Shown here in pieces: positions 28,840 through 34,573 of a stretch of DNA of 34,573 nucleotides. The notes below the pieces were generated by a model, which worked only from the letters and a program-made list of their open reading frames with translations, did no database searches and was not told the DNA's origin. Each line of letters opens with the position of its first letter. Position 1 is the stretch's first letter. A program made the position numbers and the translations under genes. Source of the DNA: Planctomycetota bacterium (GTDB taxonomy: Bacteria > Planctomycetota > MHYJ01 > JACPRB01); assembly GCA_016209705.1 (NCBI GenBank), contig JACQVR010000015.1, positions 1 to 34,573 on the forward strand, given 5' to 3'.

Positions 28840-29736
28840 TTAACAATTTTTCTCCGTGCCTCCGTGTCTCCGTGGTCGGCCTTCTGCGTGATCTCCGCCT
28901 CCTCCGTGGCCTCCAGCCCCCGAAGCTCTAAGAACCACCGCCTCGTTCAGGCGGCCCGTCCGGTACCCCTGCAAGTCGAGCGCGACGTACGTGAAGCCGA
29001 TCTCCCGCAGCTTGGCCGCGACCCGCTCCCGCACCTCCGCCGGCCGCAGCCGCTCGAACCCCGCCGCGTCGGTCTCGATGCGCGCGACGGCGTCATGATG
29101 ACGGACCCGAACCTGCCTGAGGCCGAGCGCCCGAAGCACTTCTTCCGCCCGCTCGACCATCGTCAATTTCGCCGGCGTGACGTCGCGGCCGTACGGAATG
29201 CGCGACGACAAGCACGCCATCGAGGGCTTGTCCCACGTCGGCAACCCGATCTCGCGGGACAGCTCGCGGATCTCCGCCTTGGTCAAGCCGACCTCCGCCA
29301 GCGGCGCGCGAATGCGCCGCTCCCGAGCCGCGCGAATGCCCGGCCGGTGATCGCCGGCGTCGTCGGCGATCTCGCCGTACACCACGGCCTCCAGCCCTTC
29401 CCGCTCCGCCAGCGGCAGCAATTTCTCGAACAGCTCGGACTTGCAGAAGTAACACCGCTGCGGCGTGTTCCGGCGATACTGCTCGCGATCCAGCTCGCGC
29501 GTTTCGACGAAGATGTGCCGGGTTCCGATCTGCCGGGCGAGACGCTTCGCTTCCGCCTGCTCGCGAGCCGGAAACGATTCGCTGAGCGCCGTGACGGCCA
29601 CGGCGCGCTTGCCGAGCACGTCATGCGCCACGCGCAGGAGGAACGTGCTGTCCACACCGCCCGAGAAGGCGACCAGCGCGCCGCCCATCCGGGAAAGCAG
29701 CTCCTTGAGCGCCTCCAGCTTGTCCGCGGCGGTCAT
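28840..29736 (-). CDS. larE: LarE-type ATP-dependent sacrificial sulfur transferase
   Basis: LarE donates sulfur to pyridinium carboxylate precursors of the nickel-pincer cofactor of lactate racemase-type enzymes. The 298-residue protein has the PP-loop SGGVDST at 25-31, then RCYFCKSELF with C95 and C98, and PSMACLSSRIPYGRDVT with C175. The last cysteine corresponds to the sacrificial Cys176 of the Lactobacillus enzyme; three cysteines would suit the Fe-S-containing type of LarE. The start overlaps the ccsA stop as ATGA. The C-terminal tail of about 25 Gly/His-rich residues is repeat-derived and beyond the normal end. No larA, larB or larC is in the window. It is the last gene of the resB operon. 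Confidence 0.92.
   Translation of the reverse strand: MTAADKLEALKELLSRMGGALVAFSGGVDSTFLLRVAHDVLGKRAVAVTALSESFPAREQAEAKRLARQIGTRHIFVETRELDREQYRRNTPQRCYFCKSELFEKLLPLAEREGLEAVVYGEIADDAGDHRPGIRAARERRIRAPLAEVGLTKAEIRELSREIGLPTWDKPSMACLSSRIPYGRDVTPAKLTMVERAEEVLRALGLRQVRVRHHDAVARIETDAAGFERLRPAEVRERVAAKLREIGFTYVALDLQGYRTGRLNEAVVLRASGAGGHGGGGDHAEGRPRRHGGTEKNC
28846..28876 (-). repeat. CCACGGAG-type 31-bp dispersed repeat, copy 2, inside the 3' end of larE
   Basis: Read on the minus strand it begins ACCACGGAGACACGG and ends GGAGAAAAAT, matching 15354-15384 at 28 of 31 positions. It encodes the last residues of LarE (RHGGTEKN), and the stop follows 4 bp beyond it. Confidence 0.75.
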
Positions 29737-31493
29737 TCTCGGATCAGCTCCGGAGGAACGGGCGGGCGGCGCTTCATCCAGGCGAGGGCGGCCGCGACGG
29801 CCAGCGCCGCCTCCGCCGCGAAAAACACAACCAGCGGAAAGACTTCGCCGGACCCGAAGCCGTACGTGTGGAGTCCCTTGCCGAAGAGGAAGTTCACCCC
29901 GTAATAGCAGAGGACGAGCAGCGCGAACGCGCCCAGCGATCCCAGCGCCGTCCCCAAGCCGCGCACGTATCCCGTGAAGCGCCCGTGCAACATGGCCAGG
30001 TAGGCAAGGAACGTGATCAGCGCCCACACCTCCTTCATGTCCCATCCCCACGGCCGCCCCCACGCCTCCCCCGCCCACACCGCGCCCAGGATGATGCCGG
30101 CGAGGAGGAACAGGACCGTCACTTGAAGCGCGCGATACATCACGCCGTCCAGCGATTCCAGCGCCGCCTGCTTGTCCGGGGATTCCTTGCGGAAGAGATA
30201 CGAGAAGAGGTACACATGCCCCAGGACCCAGATGATCGCCCCGCCCGCGTATCCGGTCAAAATCACGGGCACATGGATGGTCATCCAGAACGTCTGAAGG
30301 GCCGGCATGATCGTGGAAATCGCCGCCTGGCTCGCGAACGCCGGAACGGTATTCCCCAGCACGATCATCAGGCACGCCACGGTCGCTCCGGACAGACCGA
30401 AGGCGTGCTTGCGCAGGATCAGTTCGGCGATCAACGAAATCAACGCGGCCCCGAACGCCACCGCGATCATGGACTCGTAATGATTCGCGAGCGGATATCG
30501 ATCGGCGATCAACCAACGCAGGCCGTACCCGTACGCGGTCAATCCCATCGCCAGAACGTGAATCGCCAGCGCCGCGCCCCAGAGCGCCCGCGAGCCGAAC
30601 ACGTACGATCCGATGAAAAGCAGCGCGGCGAGAAAGAAGACGGCCGACGCCCACCCGAACGGGTGAAACGAGTTGTACCACAGCTCGCGTTCGATCTCGG
30701 CGTCGCTGGGGACTTCACCCGAATTGATCGTCTTCAACAGCGCCGACAATTCGATGACCGCTTCGTTGAACGCGGCGGCCCGATTCTCGACGAGCGCCTC
30801 CTTCATGCGTTCATAGGCGCCGACGAGCTCCCGCAACTTCGCCTCTTTCCCCGGCTCCGCCGCGATGAACGCATCCAGCGCCATCTTGACGGATTGGAAC
30901 CGTGGATCGGTGGGATGCGCGCCCGACAGATACAGCTTCACGTCGGTCGGCGTCATCCAGGCGTGCAGCTCGCCCCCGAACGGAATGGGGACGATCGAAA
31001 GGATCTGCTCCTCCATCACGAGCTGAACGGCGTGCTGCTTCTCCACCAGCTCCAGGACGGCGCGCTGGGCGGACGTGGCCTCGTCGGGGTCGATGCGCCG
31101 CCGCTCGGCCTCCAGTCGTCCCCGCGCGGGCTCGAAATCCCCGATGCTGAAGAAAACGCGGTCGATCGGCAGTCCGTAGGCCTTCTTCATCTCGGGATGG
31201 TCGACGCGGATGAATCGAAGCGTGCGGAAGGTTTGCGGCTGAGCGACGAGGTGAAGGATGGCCGCGACCGGCTCGCGGTGCCGGAAGACCTCCGCGCGCC
31301 GGCCCGTCTCGGGGTCGCGATACCCGCGGAATGAGGCGCTTCCGGTGACCCGCTGGAGGAACTCGCGCGCGAAGCTGTCGAGCGGCTTGACGCGCCCGCG
31401 GTGCTGGATCGCGATGCGCCCCGCGGAAGCATAATCAAAATCGCCCGCGGCCAGCAACGCGACGAGGAGTGAGCCGCACAATAGTTTCATCAT
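29733..31493 (-). CDS. ccsA: Cytochrome c biogenesis protein CcsA (heme handling, WWD)
   Basis: CcsA exports or holds heme and attaches it to apocytochrome c together with ResB (system II). The 586-residue protein has an N-terminal signal or anchor (MMKLLCGSLLVALLAAG), a long extracytoplasmic domain with GRVKPLDSFAREFL, and a polytopic C-terminal half of about eight helices. The WWD motif is at about 475-490 (WGRPWGWDMKEVWA). FWMTIHVPVIL and FGKGLHTYGFG supply the likely heme-ligand histidines. I place the start at the tandem ATGs 31493/31490; the longer open frame upstream is the metallo-beta-lactamase gene's shadow. It overlaps larE and follows the metallo-beta-lactamase gene by 14 bp. Confidence 0.94.
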   Translation of the reverse strand: MMKLLCGSLLVALLAAGDFDYASAGRIAIQHRGRVKPLDSFAREFLQRVTGSASFRGYRDPETGRRAEVFRHREPVAAILHLVAQPQTFRTLRFIRVDHPEMKKAYGLPIDRVFFSIGDFEPARGRLEAERRRIDPDEATSAQRAVLELVEKQHAVQLVMEEQILSIVPIPFGGELHAWMTPTDVKLYLSGAHPTDPRFQSVKMALDAFIAAEPGKEAKLRELVGAYERMKEALVENRAAAFNEAVIELSALLKTINSGEVPSDAEIERELWYNSFHPFGWASAVFFLAALLFIGSYVFGSRALWGAALAIHVLAMGLTAYGYGLRWLIADRYPLANHYESMIAVAFGAALISLIAELILRKHAFGLSGATVACLMIVLGNTVPAFASQAAISTIMPALQTFWMTIHVPVILTGYAGGAIIWVLGHVYLFSYLFRKESPDKQAALESLDGVMYRALQVTVLFLLAGIILGAVWAGEAWGRPWGWDMKEVWALITFLAYLAMLHGRFTGYVRGLGTALGSLGAFALLVLCYYGVNFLFGKGLHTYGFGSGEVFPLVVFFAAEAALAVAAALAWMKRRPPVPPELIRE

Positions 31494-31507
31494 CCGAGAA
31501 TGTATCC

Positions 31508-32365
31508 TTAAGCCGCGACCTTTTCGAGCACTTCCACTTTGTATCCACCCTTGCCGTCGTCCACGATCCGTCCCATGGCGATGTTCGGATCGTGCTCGAA
31601 GACGTTGACCCATCGCTCCCGAACCGCCTGCGCGAGCCATTGCTGCTTGAGCGCGGCCACGTCGGCGGGAAAAAGATCGTAGCCCATCACCCATGCAGGC
31701 TTCACATGGTGAGAGGTGGGCATCATGTCCGCCCAGTAGATCGCCTTGTCGCCCTCGCTCTCGATCATCACGACCTGATGATGCTTGACGTGCCCGCCCG
31801 TGAGCACGCCATGGACGCCGGGAACGATCTCGAAATCCCCGTGGATCAATCGGAGGCGTCCGGCCTTCTCGAGCGGAAGGAAATCATCCGGGAAATAGCT
31901 GCCCTTCGTCCGCGGGTTCGGCTCCTGCGCTTCCCGCCACATGCCTTCCTGGACGAGATAGGCCGCCCGAGGAAACGTGGGGACGCACGTGCCGTCCTGG
32001 AGCCGCGTCGCTCCGCCCGCGTGATCGAAATGCAGATGGGAGAGAACGACGTAGTCGATATCGACCGGCGAAATCCCGATCGCGGCCAAGCTGTCGAGGA
32101 GCGCCGGCGGATGGGTCACGCCATACATGTCGTTGAACTTGGCGCCGCGCTTGGCGGCGCCGCCGATGCCCGTGTCGACGAGGATGTTCTTTCCGGCGCC
32201 TCGGATCAATAGCGCCGTCAGCGCCATCGGGATGCGGTTGCGATCGTCCACGGACGTCACCTTCTCCCACACGACTTTGGGGACGATGCCGAACATCGCT
32301 CCGCCGTCCAGCTTGAAGAAGCCGTCGCTGGCGGCGTGCAGTTCGAAGGCTCCGACCTTGATCAT
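31508..32365 (-). CDS. MBL-fold metallohydrolase
   Basis: This 285-residue protein is a metallo-beta-lactamase-fold hydrolase resembling the lactonase/methyl parathion hydrolase group (DGGAMFGIVPKVVWEK near 20-35). Zinc ligands are H110, H112, D114 and H115 in SHLHFDH, H192 in TGGHVKHH, D213 in YWADMMP and H219 or H220. It has no signal peptide, so it should be cytoplasmic. It starts directly next to the resB stop (no gap) and ends 14 bp before ccsA, so it lies between the two partner genes of cytochrome c maturation. Its substrate is unknown. Confidence 0.9.
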   Translation of the reverse strand: MIKVGAFELHAASDGFFKLDGGAMFGIVPKVVWEKVTSVDDRNRIPMALTALLIRGAGKNILVDTGIGGAAKRGAKFNDMYGVTHPPALLDSLAAIGISPVDIDYVVLSHLHFDHAGGATRLQDGTCVPTFPRAAYLVQEGMWREAQEPNPRTKGSYFPDDFLPLEKAGRLRLIHGDFEIVPGVHGVLTGGHVKHHQVVMIESEGDKAIYWADMMPTSHHVKPAWVMGYDLFPADVAALKQQWLAQAVRERWVNVFEHDPNIAMGRIVDDGKGGYKVEVLEKVAA

Positions 32366-34339
32366 CTATTGCACCTTCGCGAAAATCAGGATGACCAGGC
32401 ACGCCGTATTCAAGCACCATCCCGCGGAGAGGAGATGCCCGATTTGCAGCGCCCGCCCCGGCCGTCGCGGCCGAAGGCGGCCGGCGGTCGCGCACAAGCC
32501 CAGGACCGCGAGCAGATCGAGTCCCGCCATGGCGAAGCCGACCCACAACGCGTTGATGTCGGGCCGCGCCATCAGAAAGACGCTTCCCGCCGTTGTGCCG
32601 AGGGTGGCTACGGCCAGGACCGCCAGGGAGGCGGCCGATGCCAGAGGCGGGTCCTGCGCTTTGCCGCCGGATTGGATCAGCTTCTGGAGGAACGGCTTCA
32701 GGAAAAACATGAAGATCGTTCCGGACACGGCCATGAGACCGCCGAGGTAGAGAATGCGTTTCCCGGGGTCCCATGATATCTGGAAGATGCTGACGCGCGG
32801 ATTGGTGGGATCGTAGCTCGATTGGTAGATGACGTACCCTCTGTGCTTGAAGGGCGTGTTCACTTCGATCGTGGCGCGACGGGTGTCACCGGTTTCCCGA
32901 TCGGTCAGAATCACGTCGCTCTCGAACTTGGCGGGCGAATTGGTTCCCGGGTTGACGGGCTTGCGAAATTTCACCAGTTGAAGCGTGAACGGCAGGCCTT
33001 CGAAGCGCTTGGGCGCGAACTGGACGCGCACCTGTTCGCCGCCGGCCTGAAAGACTCTTTGATCGCCGAACTTGATCCATCCCGCGTCCTGGTCGGCGCC
33101 GTGAAAGACGGACACGCGCAGCGCGGGAATCCAGGGGCGGTCTTTCTGAGGTTCGACCGGAGTCGCGACTTCCTCCGCGTGCTCCAGCACGCGCACCAAC
33201 TCGATGTAAAACGGCAGGGGCATGAAGGGATATTGGAGCCTCTGGCCCAAAGCCAAGGCGCCGGCCGCTTTTTCCCCACTGCGGTTGCAAAAGATGTACT
33301 TCAGCCCGGTCTCCGTCCGGCACAGGAACGCGGCGCTGTGGAAGAAGGCTACGCGCAGGCGCGCCTTGATGTTGGGATCGGTTTCATGCGAGCCGTCGCC
33401 GCGAAGGCGCAGCGGCGAACGCTCCGGCTGGAAAGCGAGCGCCGAGTAGCGCTCCGTCTCTCGATCGGGACGCTTGACATCGAAGCGAACCGAGACCTCA
33501 TGGGCTTGGTCGACGGGCTCGTGAACCGTGACCTCCACGTCTCCGAATCGGATGGACTTCCCCTGGTTTTCGGCGACGTCGAGTTCCTTCGTTTCGCCGT
33601 CGATGGTCAGGACCAATGTCCCTTTCGGCCCGGCGGGTTCGCTGAGGTTGGCGAACACGGCGTCGGACGTCGCCGTGAAGAACACGCCGAGCGGGCCCAT
33701 GGAAATCGGCGACTGGTCGCGCAAGAAAACGGTTTGGGGCGACTCCCCTTCCATATGGAAGCGCACCTCTGCCACGATTTCCTTTCCCCCGGGCGTTTCC
33801 ACGTAAGTCGGCTCCAGAGAGACGTTTGGAAGATACTCTTCGGCGCGGACGGAGACCGGCGAACGAGGCATCGAGAACAGGGCGGGCCGCCGCGAGGGGC
33901 GGTACGGGCTGTAGCGGACGTCGAACGCGGCTTCCCTTCCAGACGATGTCTGCACGATCATCTCGCGCTCGTTCTCCAACGTGAAGGCGTCGTAGGCGTT
34001 GCCTTCGACGGCGCGCAGGTCGCCGTAGATCTTCGAATTGAACGTGACGGCCGCGCCGATCATCAAGGTGAGGATGCCGCTGTGAGTGATCAGGAATCCC
34101 CATTGCCAGAAATACTTCCAGGGCTTGCGGATCACGGTGCAGACCGTGAGGTTCAGCATCAGAAGCCCCATCAGGACGTTGAACCACCATCCGCCGTACC
34201 AGTCCCGGCGCAAGGCCCCCACGGCGATGTCAACCCCGGCAAAACTGGCCGCGATGAGAATGCCCAGCATCGAGAGCAGGAGAATGAGGAGGAACCACAG
34301 GGAGCCGAGGAAACGGATGGCGCGATGGCGAAGGAGCAT
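32366..34339 (-). CDS. resB: Cytochrome c biogenesis protein ResB (Ccs1)
   Basis: ResB is the CcsA partner that guides apocytochrome c and heme. The 657-residue protein has three N-terminal helices (about 9-33, 48-70, 78-100) with H86 in LITHSGILTLM, a likely heme ligand. A large extracytoplasmic domain (about 100-530) follows, then the signature SWDPGKRILYLGGLMAVSGTIFMFF helix. Three further helices at the C-terminus (ASLAVLAVATLG, then NALWVGFAMAGLDLLAVLGL, then LNTACLVILIFAKV) are an extension beyond the usual end. AAAGGA precedes the ATG at 34339. This is the first gene of the resB - MBL - ccsA - larE unit, and its promoter should lie in 34340-34470. Confidence 0.9.
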   Translation of the reverse strand: MLLRHRAIRFLGSLWFLLILLLSMLGILIAASFAGVDIAVGALRRDWYGGWWFNVLMGLLMLNLTVCTVIRKPWKYFWQWGFLITHSGILTLMIGAAVTFNSKIYGDLRAVEGNAYDAFTLENEREMIVQTSSGREAAFDVRYSPYRPSRRPALFSMPRSPVSVRAEEYLPNVSLEPTYVETPGGKEIVAEVRFHMEGESPQTVFLRDQSPISMGPLGVFFTATSDAVFANLSEPAGPKGTLVLTIDGETKELDVAENQGKSIRFGDVEVTVHEPVDQAHEVSVRFDVKRPDRETERYSALAFQPERSPLRLRGDGSHETDPNIKARLRVAFFHSAAFLCRTETGLKYIFCNRSGEKAAGALALGQRLQYPFMPLPFYIELVRVLEHAEEVATPVEPQKDRPWIPALRVSVFHGADQDAGWIKFGDQRVFQAGGEQVRVQFAPKRFEGLPFTLQLVKFRKPVNPGTNSPAKFESDVILTDRETGDTRRATIEVNTPFKHRGYVIYQSSYDPTNPRVSIFQISWDPGKRILYLGGLMAVSGTIFMFFLKPFLQKLIQSGGKAQDPPLASAASLAVLAVATLGTTAGSVFLMARPDINALWVGFAMAGLDLLAVLGLCATAGRLRPRRPGRALQIGHLLSAGWCLNTACLVILIFAKVQ

Positions 34340-34471
34340 GAATGCGGTAACGTCCTTTCAGGGTTTCATGGTAGCGGAAGCGATGCGCGGTCGCTATGGA
34401 ATCGGACGAAGCGCTCCGCTAGGAGCGTGTCGAGATACTCAAGGGGATGTGGAGCTCTAGGGGATGAAGGT

Positions 34472-34573
34472 GATAAGGGTTCGTGAAAAAATAAGTGCTC
34501 TTTTTTCTGATCAACCGCCAAAACGCCAAATCGCTATCGGAGTTTCCTTTGGCGAGCCTTTTGGCGGTTTGGC
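34472..34573 (+). repeat. Composite repeat element, copy 3 (to window end)
   Basis: The block reads GATAAGGGTTCGTG, a run of As, TAAGTGCTC, then AACCGCCAAAACGCCAAATC, and near the edge TTTTGGCGGTTTGGC. The first half matches the minus-strand copy at 15163-15281 almost word for word (ATAAGGGTTCGT, AAGTGC-CTTT). It sits upstream of resB. The region between it and the resB ATG (34340-34471) has no gene that I can support. Confidence 0.7.

Noticed and set aside
29737..30681. Fusion of LarE with an upstream reading frame
   Set aside because: The upstream frame overlaps conserved ccsA sequence out of frame. LarE has its own ATG in an ATGA overlap.

Overview
The window is GC-rich, tightly packed bacterial chromosome of mostly housekeeping genes. 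It has no rRNA, tRNA, CRISPR array, phage or complete insertion sequence that I can see. Several traits point to an uncultured, Planctomycetota-like (PVC-type) or similar deep-branching lineage: a giant FHA-Ser/Thr kinase-transmembrane protein, exported and zinc-ribbon proteins of unknown function, a ResB/CcsA cytochrome c maturation pair, and dense families of short intergenic repeats. That placement is an inference with low confidence.

Layout. Plus strand, 143-4362: a TonB-like protein, moaC, asd, truA and a glycosyltransferase. Plus strand, 4397-7598: a possible 39-codon leader ORF, then hpf-ptsN-HPr-ptsI, a sugar-transporter-less (PTS-Ntr-like) phosphorelay. Plus strand, 7702-14137: an exported protein with a DnaJ-like zinc knuckle, a lipoprotein HExxH peptidase, mitochondrial-type aconitase, SixA phosphatase and an exported unknown. 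Minus strand: xerC. Plus strand, 15484-18043: purE and a REC-PAS-histidine kinase-REC protein. Minus strand, 18162-24838: a SurA-like foldase, yggS, the giant FHA kinase and pilT. Plus strand: xerD. Minus strand, 25958-28647: a zinc-ribbon membrane protein and a defence-like cassette (HTH antitoxin, AbiEii-type nucleotidyltransferase, a small coupled ORF, a truncated PIN protein). Minus strand, 28840-34339: resB - metallo-beta-lactamase - ccsA - larE, nearly gapless.

The most unusual content lies between genes. I see four repeat classes: (i) a 31-bp AT-rich element with GTTACAA/TTGTAAC ends, five complete copies plus a partial one at the left edge, sometimes in abutting pairs; (ii) arrays of different 7-bp words, including an inverted pair of arrays; (iii) a composite element of about 90-120 bp (an AAGTGCTC-type box followed by a CCGCCAAAA/TTTTGGCGG inverted repeat), three copies; (iv) two copies of a 31-bp CCACGGAGACACGG-type repeat. 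Repeats of classes i, ii and iv repeatedly supply the stop codon and last residues of real genes (asd, truA, yggS, larE, the PIN gene and the zinc-ribbon gene).

A second theme is transcription start placement. Good -10 (and sometimes -35) boxes lie only 6-12 nt upstream of the start codons of moaC, purE, the hybrid kinase and the SurA-like gene. This predicts leaderless or near-leaderless mRNAs. Elsewhere, translational coupling by ATGA/GTGA overlaps is common.
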